From contig NZ_CP063458.1 in assembly GCF_015169395.1 (NCBI RefSeq), forward strand, positions 5,580,001-5,644,000: DNA of 64,000 bases, read 5' to 3'. Position numbers and translations under genes: made by a program. The notes beneath the pieces were generated by a model. It was not told where the DNA came from, made no database searches, and saw only the letters and a program-made list of their open reading frames with translations. Position 1 is the first letter of the stretch. Every line of letters starts with the position of its first letter. The DNA is from Humisphaera borealis. GTDB lineage: Bacteria > Planctomycetota > Phycisphaerae > Tepidisphaerales > Tepidisphaeraceae. This document shows positions 37,856 to 52,299 of this stretch, in pieces.

Positions 37856-37933
37856 CTGGCCGCGCAGAAATACAACCCGTTGACGACCGCAACCGGTGGG
37901 CCGAAGTCCACCCCACATGAACCAAGAATCGAT

Positions 37934-41326
<3,393 letters not shown>

Positions 41327-41331
41327 TTTTC

Positions 41332-41506
41332 CCCTCTCCCCTGTACTCGGGCGAGAGGGTTTAGGGTGAGGGGCCGAACGTGAGGCGTCGCGATTCGCGA
41401 GAGAACCAAGCGATCGACGATGTTTGAGATGCCCTGCTCGCGATTGAACAACGCCCGACGTTCGGCCCCTCACCCCAACCCTCTCCCCCGAGTACAGGGG
41501 AGAGGG
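41332..41506. repeat. Long intergenic palindrome between DUF1549 and DUF1501 genes
   Basis: Arms of about 50 bases (41332-41381 and 41458-41506) pair nearly completely; each is made of CCTCTCCC, GTACTCGGG and GGGGCCGAACGT blocks. The loop is about 76 bases. It lies between two same-strand genes likely to form an operon, so it could process or stabilise the mRNA. Confidence 0.88.
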
Positions 41507-41526
41507 AGTAAGAAACGAGAACGACT

Positions 41527-43002
<1,476 letters not shown>

Positions 43003-43003
43003 G

Positions 43004-43019
43004 GTCCGCCTTGGCGGAC
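43004..43019. terminator. GTCCGCCTTGGCGGAC palindrome, third copy
   Basis: Here too the palindrome starts two bases after a TAG stop codon, now of the DUF1501 gene, and more than 25 kb from the ettA copies. It strengthens the view that this is a recurring 3'-end element rather than chance. Confidence 0.6.
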
Positions 43020-43135
43020 GTGATGGATCTGGTTGCGCCGCGGTTTGGCTTTGCGAAGTCCGAACGCGCCCAAGTACAGACGCAGTCTGACATCCGCTCA
43101 GCAGCTTCGTCGCTGGTCCCAGTCGCGGGCGGTAA

Positions 43136-45991
43136 CTATGCCAACTCCAGGTAGTTCACCCTCGTCAAGCCGCTGGCGGCGGAACCGATTCCGAGCGTTA
43201 GTCGCCCGTCGGCGACGTTGACGACGATCAGTTTGCTGCTGAAGACGTTCGCAGCGAGCTTGGCGTAGTTAAACAACTGGACGCCTTCGACCCAGATGTT
43301 GTTGGAGCTTGCCGCCCCGGCATCGCCGACGCTGACTTTGACCGTGTAGGTTCCGTTGGGGACCGACAGCTCCCATTTGCCGCCGGCTTTGATCGCGACA
43401 CAGGTATCGAGAAGTTGATTGGTGTTGAGGTTGCGATCGTAGACGGCATCGGCGTGGTTGGTCGTCCAGCCGTAGGTGCGGCCGTTTCGGCTGGCGTATG
43501 TCTGACCGCAGTCTACAAAATACGACGCCACGATCGGTGCGACCGCCGGTTGGAAGTTTACCTTGATGGCCGCGGTGGTCGGTGGGGGCGGTGGCGGCGG
43601 TACGACCTGACCGTCGGCGACTTCCAGGTAGTTGATTCGCACGGTACCCGCAGGCGCTGAACCGATCCCCAGCGTCAGACGGCCGTCTGAGACTACGATA
43701 GTGGTGGACTTCTGGGCAAAGACATTTGCCGCAAGCGACTGGTAGTTGAAGACCTGAACGCCCTCCAGCCAGACGTTGTTGCAGCTCGCCGCTGCGGAGT
43801 CGCCGACCGACAGCTTCACCGTGTATTTTCCGTTGGGAACGGCCAGTTCCCACTTCCCGCCGCCACCCACCGCGACATTGGTATCAAGCAGCTGATTGGC
43901 ATTGGCGTCGCGATCGACAACGGCGTTTGCACAACTGATATTCCAGCCGAACGACTGCCCGTTTTGAACGGAAAATGCCTGTCCCGAATCGATCAGGTAT
44001 CCCGCAACCGACGGTGCCGTGGCCGGTTGGAAATTGAAACGCAGCGTCGTCGTCACGGGTGGCGGAGGCGGGGGCGGAGATTGGGTCAGCCTGGTGAGGG
44101 TCAAGTACGTCAGCCGTGTCGCCAGGTTGGCCGAAGACCCCGCATCGATCGTGAGCCGACCGTCCGTTACGGTGACCGTGATGGGAAGGATATTGAACTG
44201 CAGTAATCGCAGCGACTGCCCGCTGAACAGCGATTTGCCTTCGACGTTCACCGTGTTTCTGCTGCTGGAACCTCCATCGCCGATTCCAACCTTGACCGTG
44301 TATGTTCCGTCGGGGACCGCTATCTCCCACTTGCTGGCAGACTTGACGGCGATCACGGTATCCAGCAACTGATTCCCGCTTTGATCGCGATCGAAGACGG
44401 AATCCTCGTGCGACGTGGACCAGCCGTATGTTTGACCATTGCGATTCCCGTAGACCTGCCCGGAATCAACAAGGTACCCCGGAACGACAGGGCTGGCGGC
44501 GGGCTGGAAATCGACCTTCACTACGCTCCCGGCAGGCGGATAGGTCGGCGCAAAACCGACCCGCGCCGCCGCGGCATCGTAGCGGGCGAGCATGTCCGAC
44601 TGCAGCACCGCGGCGGCAGGCTTGTTGTAAAGGTTGTTGATCTCGTAAGGGTCGTTGTCGAGATCGAAGAGCTGCGTCCAGTTTGAGTTGCCCGGCCATT
44701 TGATCAGTTTCGCGTGCGCCGTTCGCACGGCAAAGTGCTCAGGAGGGCTGAAGGGCGGGGGATAACCGTCGTCCTCGAAGTACTGGTAAAGGAAGTCGTC
44801 GCGCCACGGCGTTGCCTGCCCGGTCAGGAGCGGCGCGAAGCTTTTGCCGTCAATGGTGCTCGGTATCGCGGCGCCGGCCAGATCGAGAAACGTCGGCGCG
44901 ACATCGACGTTCAGGATCATCTGGTCGAGCGTTCCGCCACCAGTAACCTTCGACGGATAGCGCACCAGCATCGGGACACGGATGCTCTCTTCATAAGCCA
45001 GACGCTTGTCGCCCTGTCCGTGCTCGCCGCGCATGTACCCGTTGTCGCTTACGAAGACCAGGACTGTGTTCTGCGCCAGGCCCAGGTTATCCAGCGCGGC
45101 CGTCAATCGGCCCACCTCGGCGTCAACCGCCAGCACCGCACCGAAATAGCTGCGGGTGTCCTGAACGCTTGGCCCCATCCCCGCACGCTGATACGGCGGA
45201 TATGCCGCGGCATTCACGGCGGGATTAGGCGTTACGTTCGCGACTGCACTCACGAACTGGGCTGGCGCGGAATACGGGGCGTGCGGCGCTTTAAAGCCGA
45301 TCGTGAGTGAAAACGGTGTCTGGCTGACCTGGCCGGCGCGAGACTCCAGGTACTGGATCGCCAGGTCAGTGCTGACATCGTCGACCCATCCGGTCGTTGG
45401 AACGGATTTGCCATTCACCTCATAGACGTTGTTGTAGTAGACGCCTTGGCCGATGTAGCTTGCGCTATAGTCAAAACCCGGCCTGGGCCCCGACTGCAAC
45501 CCCATGTGCCATTTGCCAACGTACCCGGTGTGATAGCCTACCTGCTGCAGCAGCGAACCATAGGTCGTCGATGAGGCGGGGAAGGGGGTGAAGTTGCCCA
45601 TCACCCCGTTCTTGTGGTTATAGGCTCCGGTCAGGAACGAAGCCCGAGCCGGCGCGCATACAGAACTTGTAACAAAGGCGTTCCGGACCCAGATGCTCTG
45701 ATCTCGCAACTCATCAAGGTTCGGCGTCTTCAACCAGGGGAATCTTGCGGCCGATCCCTGTTGCTGCTGGACGAATCCCATGGCGTCGTAGCGAAAATCG
45801 TCGGCCATCACGAAGACGAAATTGGGCCTGCTGACTGCAGCCGCTGGCTGTGATGAGAGGTCAGCGGTGATCGCCGTCGGGGACGGCGCCAAGGGCTCAA
45901 GTGGCACCTCGGGCAGGGCCGCCGCAAGGCGTAGAAACACCCGGTTCTCCAACCGCTCCAACACCGCGCTCGTCTGTCTCCGCTTCATCAT
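43136..45991 (-). CDS. Polymodular sulfatase 1, Cys-type, with three malectin-like modules
   Basis: This 951-residue protein starts at 45991 or 45988; a GGAAGG site sits just before the paired ATG codons. A degenerate LEPR-like segment (LERLENRVFL, residues 11-20) lies at the N-terminus. The sulfatase domain spans residues 55-490: metal ligands DD (64-65), the maturation motif CAPAR (112-116) whose Cys becomes formylglycine, GKWHMG (Lys160, His162), and SDNG (Asp316, Asn317). Three similar modules follow (NFQPA...DSG..YGW...QLLDT...PNGTYTVKV), separated by Pro-rich linkers. These are probably carbohydrate-binding. It is downstream of the maturase on the same strand. Confidence 0.93.
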   Translation of the reverse strand: MMKRRQTSAVLERLENRVFLRLAAALPEVPLEPLAPSPTAITADLSSQPAAAVSRPNFVFVMADDFRYDAMGFVQQQQGSAARFPWLKTPNLDELRDQSIWVRNAFVTSSVCAPARASFLTGAYNHKNGVMGNFTPFPASSTTYGSLLQQVGYHTGYVGKWHMGLQSGPRPGFDYSASYIGQGVYYNNVYEVNGKSVPTTGWVDDVSTDLAIQYLESRAGQVSQTPFSLTIGFKAPHAPYSAPAQFVSAVANVTPNPAVNAAAYPPYQRAGMGPSVQDTRSYFGAVLAVDAEVGRLTAALDNLGLAQNTVLVFVSDNGYMRGEHGQGDKRLAYEESIRVPMLVRYPSKVTGGGTLDQMILNVDVAPTFLDLAGAAIPSTIDGKSFAPLLTGQATPWRDDFLYQYFEDDGYPPPFSPPEHFAVRTAHAKLIKWPGNSNWTQLFDLDNDPYEINNLYNKPAAAVLQSDMLARYDAAAARVGFAPTYPPAGSVVKVDFQPAASPVVPGYLVDSGQVYGNRNGQTYGWSTSHEDSVFDRDQSGNQLLDTVIAVKSASKWEIAVPDGTYTVKVGIGDGGSSSRNTVNVEGKSLFSGQSLRLLQFNILPITVTVTDGRLTIDAGSSANLATRLTYLTLTRLTQSPPPPPPPVTTTLRFNFQPATAPSVAGYLIDSGQAFSVQNGQSFGWNISCANAVVDRDANANQLLDTNVAVGGGGKWELAVPNGKYTVKLSVGDSAAASCNNVWLEGVQVFNYQSLAANVFAQKSTTIVVSDGRLTLGIGSAPAGTVRINYLEVADGQVVPPPPPPPTTAAIKVNFQPAVAPIVASYFVDCGQTYASRNGRTYGWTTNHADAVYDRNLNTNQLLDTCVAIKAGGKWELSVPNGTYTVKVSVGDAGAASSNNIWVEGVQLFNYAKLAANVFSSKLIVVNVADGRLTLGIGSAASGLTRVNYLELA

Positions 45992-46143
45992 GCGTCCTTC
46001 CACCCACGGCCAAAGATGCTACGACAGCACTACGCGGCGCGGCTGTAGTATTGCGAGCGTCCCCACCTGTAGGTCGAAGTCCTATTCCACACGTTGAATG
46101 CGATGCCGAATGACCCCGGATCAGATCGCGATCGAACAGCGAT

Positions 46144-47436
46144 TCACCGCGTTTGCAAGCGTAGAATTTCCATGATGCGCGCGGGCGGCTGCTCATCCTG
46201 AAGCAATCTCGCCATGGTCCGCATCAAAGGGTCGATATGGTTGAAGAAGTGCTTGTACCCAGCACAAAGGTAGTTCAGCCCCGCCTGGCCATCAGGCGTC
46301 GTCATGAACCGGTGCTTGGGGCATTCCCCGTTGCAGGCAAAGCGGACTTCGCACTGACGACAGTACTGCGGCAGGGTATCGGCTTTGTCGCCGCCGAACT
46401 TCCGCTGCTGCGGACTGGCGACCATGTCGGCAAGGGTCTGGCTCAGCACGTTGCCCAGCTTGTATTGCGGGTAGACGTAGTGGTCGCAGGAGTAGAGATC
46501 CCCATTGTGCTCGACGGCCAATGCGACGCCGCACTTCTCACTGAACACGCACAGGCTTGAAGGCAACCCACACCAGATACCGAGCATGACATCAAACAGC
46601 TGCACGAACGTTTCGCCGACGTCATTCCGCACCCATTCGTCGAAAATCGCCGAAAGGAACTGGCCGTATTGCAGCGGCCGCACGCTCCAGTCGGTAACCG
46701 CCGGCGATTCGGTCCGGCCGTCGAGGATCGGTGGCGCGGCCAGGTCCAGGTTCTGGCGCTTGGCGTCCGCGTCGGCAGGCCGTTCCACCAACGGAATGTA
46801 CTGATGAACGACCGACCCGATCGACTTGAGGAACCGATAGACCTCCAGCGGATGATCGCCGTTGCTTCTGCTGACGACGGTCAGCGTGTTGAACGCGGTG
46901 GCGTGCTTCCTGAGGAACGACAGGCCGCGCATCACGTCATCGAAGGTGTCGCGACCCTGCTTGTCGACGCGATAGCGATCATTCATCTCCCGCGGGCCGT
47001 CGACGCTCAGACCAACGAGAAAGTCCTCCTCGCTCAGGAACTGGCACCATTCGTCGTCGAGCAGCGTGCCGTTGGTCTGCAGCGCGTTGTGAATCTTCTT
47101 CCCGCCGGCGTACTTCCGCTGAAGCGCAACGGCCTTGCGAAAGAAATCGACGCCGAGCAGCGTCGGCTCGCCTCCCTGCCAGGCAAAGCTGATCTCGGGC
47201 ACGTTCTGCCCGTCGATGTATTGCCGGATGTACGCTTCGAGAACGTCGTCGGGCATACGCCAGCGGGCCTGGTCGGGGTAGAGGCGCTCCTTTTCAAGGT
47301 AGAAGCAGTACGTGCAGTTGAGATTGCAGATCGGGCCGATCGGCTTGGTCAGAATATGAAAGGATGGCACCCGCGTCGGGCCATTTGAGGCACCGGCCTG
47401 GACGGGTGAGAGTTCGGGAACGACTCGAAGATTCAT
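46144..47436 (-). CDS. Anaerobic sulfatase maturase (radical SAM/SPASM)
   Basis: This 430-residue protein has the radical-SAM motif CNLNCTYC (Cys37, Cys41, Cys44) in the context typical of anSME (SFHILTKPIGPICNLNCTYCFYL cannot be mistaken). A SAM-binding WQGGEPTL, LQTNGTLLDDEW and LSVDGP follow. The C-terminal SPASM region has cysteines in SLCVFSEKCG, LYSCDHYV and YCRQCEVRFACNGECPKHRF. It converts the Cys or Ser of sulfatase active sites to formylglycine without oxygen. It sits between two Cys-type sulfatases, its probable clients. No signal peptide is seen, so it acts in the cytoplasm. Confidence 0.95.
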   Translation of the reverse strand: MNLRVVPELSPVQAGASNGPTRVPSFHILTKPIGPICNLNCTYCFYLEKERLYPDQARWRMPDDVLEAYIRQYIDGQNVPEISFAWQGGEPTLLGVDFFRKAVALQRKYAGGKKIHNALQTNGTLLDDEWCQFLSEEDFLVGLSVDGPREMNDRYRVDKQGRDTFDDVMRGLSFLRKHATAFNTLTVVSRSNGDHPLEVYRFLKSIGSVVHQYIPLVERPADADAKRQNLDLAAPPILDGRTESPAVTDWSVRPLQYGQFLSAIFDEWVRNDVGETFVQLFDVMLGIWCGLPSSLCVFSEKCGVALAVEHNGDLYSCDHYVYPQYKLGNVLSQTLADMVASPQQRKFGGDKADTLPQYCRQCEVRFACNGECPKHRFMTTPDGQAGLNYLCAGYKHFFNHIDPLMRTMARLLQDEQPPARIMEILRLQTR

Positions 47437-47511
47437 CTTAGCATAGTCTACTCGCTGCCCCGCGAAACACCGCCCCTCTGGCGAGGCGGCGTCACGCGAC
47501 GTGAATCACTT

Positions 47512-50500
47512 TCAAGCGATCTCGATGAAGTTCAGACGCGTTTTGCCGCCGGCGATGGAGCCGATGCCAAAGGTGAGTTTGCCGTCGGTCACCGTGACGG
47601 TCAGCGATCTGGTGCTGAAGTTGTTGGCGTTGAGGCTGACGTAATTGAAGAGTTGCTGGCCTTCGATCCAGACGTTGTTCTGACTCGCCGCCCCTGCGTC
47701 GCCGACACCGACCGTCACGGTGTAAGTTCCGTTGGCAACGGCCATCTCCCATTTACCTGCGGCTTTCACGGCGACACTCGTATCGAGCAGCTGGTTGGCG
47801 TTGATGTTTCGATCGACCACGACATCGGCATGACTCGCAGACCAGCCGTACGTTCGACCGTTACGGGCCCCGTAGACAAGGCCCGAATCAACGAGATAGC
47901 CACTCACCACGGGCGCGGCTGCCGGCTGAAAGCTAACCTTCACCGCGCCGATCGACGGAGGCGGGGGCGACGTCGGGGGCGGCGATGTCGGCGGAGGCGA
48001 GGTCGGCGGGGGGGACACCGGGACGCCGGCCACCTCAATGTAGTCGACCCGCGTCTGGCCTGTCGGCGACGATCCCACACCCATCGTCAGCTTGCCGTCG
48101 GTCACGGTCACCGTCAGCGTCCGCGCGCCGTAGTTGTTGGCACCCAGGCTCAGGTAATTGAAGAACTGCGCTCCTTCAACGTAGACATTGTTCCGGCTCG
48201 ATGCGGCCGAGTCGCCTACGCCTACCGTGACGGCGTACTGTCCATTCGGAACGGCCAACTCCCACTTGCCGCCGGCCTTCACGGCGATGTGGGTATCCAG
48301 CAACTGGCTGGCGGTGGCATTGCGGTCGAAGGCGACATCGGCATGGTTCGTCAGCCACCCGTAGGACTGTCCGTTCCGCGCGGCATAGACAAGACCGCTG
48401 TCGGGCGCGTAGCCGGGCACGACGGGTGCCGACGCCGGCTGGAAGTTGAACTTCAGCGTTGTCGGCGGAGGCGGTGATGTCGGGGGAGGCGACGTCGGCG
48501 GTGGGGGAACCGTCGGCGGGGACGTGCCGTCCGTCAGCGTCAACTGGAACTCGGCGAATCCGCCAATCTCCCCGCTCTTGTCAGGGCCGGCGTAAGCCAC
48601 GGCGCGGATCGTGTGCGCGCCCGTGGGTCCGCTCCATGGCAGGATGTCACCGGTGATATCACCGCCGATGGTGTACGGGCCGTCGTTGTCGACGCGCGTC
48701 TCGACGCCGTCGATCAGGAACTGCACCGATCCGATCACACCCGTCGTGACGGCCGACAGGTTGATCGCCGGCGACGCCAGCGCGATCGACTGTCCGGCGG
48801 AGACGGCACCCAGCACGGCGTCGGTCTCGGCATTGACGAGGGAAAGCCCCGTCACGCCAAAAACCGGCGGCGGGGAAGGAGGTGGTGGCGGCGGAGGCGG
48901 TGGCGGTGGTGGCGGGGGCGGAGGAACGGTCGGGGGCGGCGAAACGCCGTCGGTCAGTGTGACGGAAAACTCCACGAACCCGCCCGCCACGCCGGTCAGG
49001 TCCGGCCCCGAATACGCCACCGCGCGAATGGTGTGAGTACCCAGCGGGCCATTCCACGGAAGCATGTCGCGGAGCGGGTCGCCGGCGACATCACCGCCGA
49101 TGGTGTAAGGCCCGCCGTTGTCAACGCCGACCTGCACACCGTCAACCAGGAACTGGACTGATCCAATCGTCCCGGTGGTAACTGCGGCGAGGTTGATGGC
49201 AGGCGACACAATACCGATCGACTGCCCGTTGCTCACTCGGCCGATCTCTTCGTCAGTGTCGGCGTTGTAGAGCGAAAGAGCCGTCACGCCGAACGTGATC
49301 GGCGGAGGTGGAGGTGGTGGCGGGGGCGACACCGGGCCGTCCGTGAACGTCAGGGACAGCTCGTACGCGGTGCCAACGTCACCGCTCAGGTTCGCCCCGC
49401 TGTACGGCACGACCCGGACGATGTGCGTGCCGAGCGGAGCGGCCCAGGCTAGAAAATCGGCACCCTCATTTCCGCCGATCGTGAACGGGGCCTCCGACTC
49501 CACGCGAACCTGCTGCCCGTCGATCAGGAACTCGACCGAACCGACGACGCCACTTGTTACGGCGAGCAGACTAATCGCAGGCGAAGAGCGAACGATCGAC
49601 TGGCCGGCGGTCGCCGGGCCCGTCTCCAGGTCGCTGTCGGCATTGACGAGTACCAGGCCGGTGACGGCCAGTGTTGCGGCAGGAGGCGGCGGCGGTGACG
49701 TCGGGGGTGGCGGTGGAACCGGTGGCGGCGATGTCGGGGGCGGCGGGGAGACCGGGAAGCCTGCCACTTCGACGTAATCCAGCCGGGTCGCTCCGGTCGC
49801 GGCCGATCCCACCCCCACGGTCAGCCTGCCGTCGGTCACGTTGACCGTGATCGACCTGTTGCTGAAAACGTTCGCCGCGTGCGCCTGATAGTTGTAAAGC
49901 TGAACGCCTTCGACCCAGACATTATTCGTGCTCGCCGCCGCCGCATCGCCGACGCCCACCTTCACGGTGTACTGCCCGTTGGGCACGGTCAGTTCCCATT
50001 TCGCGCCGGCCTTCACCGTGACCACCGTATCAAGCAACTGGTTCGCGTTGAGGTTGCGATCGAAGACGGCGTCGGTGTGATTGATCGTCCAGCCGTAGGT
50101 CTGGCCATAGCGAGCGGCGAACGTCTGACCCCCGTCCACCAGGTAGTCGGCGACGGTCGGTGCGGCGGTCGGTTGATAGTTAAACCGCAGCACGGCGGCC
50201 GGCGGCGGTGGGGGTGGCGGCGGCGGAGAACCGGGCAATCCCGAGACTTCCAGATACGTCAGCCGTGTCTGCACATTGCCCGATGCCCCGAAGTTGAGCG
50301 TCAGCCGGCCGTCCGTCACGGTGACCGTGGCAGACTGAATGTCGAACACGTAGCCGCGAAGAGACTGCTCGGAATAGATCGGCGTCCCTTCGGCAAAAAC
50401 CGTGTGCGTGCTGCCCCCTGTGTCGCCGATGCCTACCTTCACTTTGTAGGTGCCGGAAGGCACGGCCATCTCCCATGTGGCGCCGGCCTTGGGGATCGCG

Positions 50501-52299
50501 ACGGTATCGAACACCTGGTTCCCGTTTGCTTCGCGGTCGAAGACGGCATCGGTGTGTGAAACCGACCAGCCGAAGGCCTGGCCGTTGCGTGCGCCGTACA
50601 GCAAACCGGAATCGACAGCGAAGCCCGTCACGGTCGGCGCCGACGCCGGCTGGAAATTGACACGGAACACACTGCCCGGCGGCGGCAACGTCGGCGCAAA
50701 CCCCACCTGTTGCAGAGATGCCGTGTAGCGGGCTTCCATGTCCGACTGCAACGAACTTGCCGACGGATTGCCGTAAAGGTTGGTCTTCTCGTAGGGATCG
50801 TTGGCCAGGTCAAAAAGCTGTGTCCACTGCGGCTTGCCCGCCCATTTCACGAGCTTGGCCGTCTCGGTGCGGACGGCGTAGTGCTCGGGCGGACCGATGT
50901 TCGGCGGGTAGCCGTCTTCCTCGAAGTACTGATACAGAAAGTCCGACCGCCACTGCGTTGATTCCCCGGTCAGCAGCGGCTTGAAGCTTTTGCCGTCCAT
51001 GGTCGCCGGCGGGGCAATGCCGGCCAGGTCCAGGAAGGTGGGGGCTATATCCACATTCAGGATCATCTGGTCCAGCGTGCCGCCACCCTCCACGAGGGCC
51101 GGATACCGCACCAGCATCGGCACGCGCATGCTTTCTTCGTAGGCAAGGCGCTTGTCCCCCTGGCCGTGCTCGCCCAGGAAGTATCCGTTATCGCTGGTGA
51201 AAACGACGACGGTGTTCTCGTCCAGGTTTAGCTGGTCGAGCGAAGACATCAGCCGGCCGATGCTCTCATCAATGCCCAGCACCGTGCGGAAGTAGTTCCG
51301 CTGATCGGCCATGTCCGGACCGGTACCGCCGCTGGTGTAGGGCGCGTAGTTGGTGGCGTTGGCCGCCGGGTTGGACGTCACGTTGGACAGCGCCGAGGTC
51401 AGCCGGGGCGGAGGCGTGCGCGGCACGTGCGGCGACTTGTAACCGACCACCATCGCAAACGGCGGCGGTACCGCCGCCACAGGCGGGGGAGACAGCGGGT
51501 CCGGCGGTGACGTCGGTGGAACGACAGGCGGAGACTGCACCCGGGATTGCAGGTACTGAATCGCCAGGTCCGTAGTTACGTCGTCCACCCAGCCGGTCGT
51601 CTGCACCGGTGTACCGTTGATCTCGTACACGTTGTCAAAGAACGAGCCCTGCCCGATATAGCTCGCGCTGTACGAAAACCCCGGCCGCTGCCCCGACTGC
51701 ACGCCCATGTGCCACTTACCGACATACCCCGTGTCGTAACCCCCTTGCTGCAACAGGCTGGCGTAGGTCACGCTGTCGGTCGGCAGGCGGTCGGAGTTCC
51801 CCTTGATCCCATTCTTGTGGTTGTAGGTGCCGGTCAGGAATGAGGCGCGCGAAGGGGAGCAGAGCGAACTGGTAACGAACGCATTGCGAACCCAGAGCGA
51901 TTCGCTCCGCAGCCGATCGATGTTCGGCGTTTGAAGCCATGGGAACCGCGCGGCAGAACCCTGGGCCTGCTGGACGAACCCCATCGCGTCGTATCGCTGG
52001 TCGTCGGTGATGACAAAGATGAAGTTCGGCCTTACCGCCGCCGGGGGCGGAGAGGTCGGGGGCACCGTCGGCGGCACCGTTGTGACCGGCGGAGGCGGAG
52101 GCGGGGTGGGTGGAAGCGGTTCATCGGCGGTACCGCTGAGCAGTTCCCGAGACTCGAGCCGCTCGATCAAAACCGACCCGGTACTGGTACGTGACCCAGC
52201 CAGGGCCGTCGCGAGTCGTCGCGAAGCCGTCGATCTTCCCAAACCTGAACCCGAGCCTTTTCTGAGCGTGTGAGACAACGACTTAACCCCAATGCACAA
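47512..52299 (-). CDS. Giant polymodular sulfatase 2, Cys-type, with beta-sandwich and Ig-like modules
   Basis: This 1595-residue protein apparently starts at a TTG (52299); no in-frame ATG lies near. An LEPR-like motif IERLESRELLS (residues 45-55) is followed by a Pro-rich spacer. The sulfatase domain (about 90-540) has DD (99-100), maturation motif CSPSR (147-151), GKWHMG (Lys195, His197) and SDNG (Asp370, Asn371). A Pro-rich insert (residues 257-280) lies inside the catalytic domain. Then come two malectin-like modules, three Ig-like modules (VTGLVLVNADSD..., SVEFLIDGQQVRVE...), and two more malectin-like modules, all joined by PPPTSPPP linkers. It is exported, probably cell-surface bound. 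It is 75 bases upstream of the maturase. Confidence 0.93.
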   Translation of the reverse strand: MCIGVKSLSHTLRKGSGSGLGRSTASRRLATALAGSRTSTGSVLIERLESRELLSGTADEPLPPTPPPPPPVTTVPPTVPPTSPPPAAVRPNFIFVITDDQRYDAMGFVQQAQGSAARFPWLQTPNIDRLRSESLWVRNAFVTSSLCSPSRASFLTGTYNHKNGIKGNSDRLPTDSVTYASLLQQGGYDTGYVGKWHMGVQSGQRPGFSYSASYIGQGSFFDNVYEINGTPVQTTGWVDDVTTDLAIQYLQSRVQSPPVVPPTSPPDPLSPPPVAAVPPPFAMVVGYKSPHVPRTPPPRLTSALSNVTSNPAANATNYAPYTSGGTGPDMADQRNYFRTVLGIDESIGRLMSSLDQLNLDENTVVVFTSDNGYFLGEHGQGDKRLAYEESMRVPMLVRYPALVEGGGTLDQMILNVDIAPTFLDLAGIAPPATMDGKSFKPLLTGESTQWRSDFLYQYFEEDGYPPNIGPPEHYAVRTETAKLVKWAGKPQWTQLFDLANDPYEKTNLYGNPSASSLQSDMEARYTASLQQVGFAPTLPPPGSVFRVNFQPASAPTVTGFAVDSGLLYGARNGQAFGWSVSHTDAVFDREANGNQVFDTVAIPKAGATWEMAVPSGTYKVKVGIGDTGGSTHTVFAEGTPIYSEQSLRGYVFDIQSATVTVTDGRLTLNFGASGNVQTRLTYLEVSGLPGSPPPPPPPPPAAVLRFNYQPTAAPTVADYLVDGGQTFAARYGQTYGWTINHTDAVFDRNLNANQLLDTVVTVKAGAKWELTVPNGQYTVKVGVGDAAAASTNNVWVEGVQLYNYQAHAANVFSNRSITVNVTDGRLTVGVGSAATGATRLDYVEVAGFPVSPPPPTSPPPVPPPPPTSPPPPPAATLAVTGLVLVNADSDLETGPATAGQSIVRSSPAISLLAVTSGVVGSVEFLIDGQQVRVESEAPFTIGGNEGADFLAWAAPLGTHIVRVVPYSGANLSGDVGTAYELSLTFTDGPVSPPPPPPPPPITFGVTALSLYNADTDEEIGRVSNGQSIGIVSPAINLAAVTTGTIGSVQFLVDGVQVGVDNGGPYTIGGDVAGDPLRDMLPWNGPLGTHTIRAVAYSGPDLTGVAGGFVEFSVTLTDGVSPPPTVPPPPPPPPPPPPPPPPSPPPVFGVTGLSLVNAETDAVLGAVSAGQSIALASPAINLSAVTTGVIGSVQFLIDGVETRVDNDGPYTIGGDITGDILPWSGPTGAHTIRAVAYAGPDKSGEIGGFAEFQLTLTDGTSPPTVPPPPTSPPPTSPPPPTTLKFNFQPASAPVVPGYAPDSGLVYAARNGQSYGWLTNHADVAFDRNATASQLLDTHIAVKAGGKWELAVPNGQYAVTVGVGDSAASSRNNVYVEGAQFFNYLSLGANNYGARTLTVTVTDGKLTMGVGSSPTGQTRVDYIEVAGVPVSPPPTSPPPTSPPPTSPPPPSIGAVKVSFQPAAAPVVSGYLVDSGLVYGARNGRTYGWSASHADVVVDRNINANQLLDTSVAVKAAGKWEMAVANGTYTVTVGVGDAGAASQNNVWIEGQQLFNYVSLNANNFSTRSLTVTVTDGKLTFGIGSIAGGKTRLNFIEIA

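Noticed and set aside
47940-49760. Repetitive PPPTSPPP-coding DNA, considered as a CRISPR-like or tandem-repeat array.
   Set aside because: It is in frame inside the sulfatase 2 gene, with irregular spacing, and encodes inter-module linkers.
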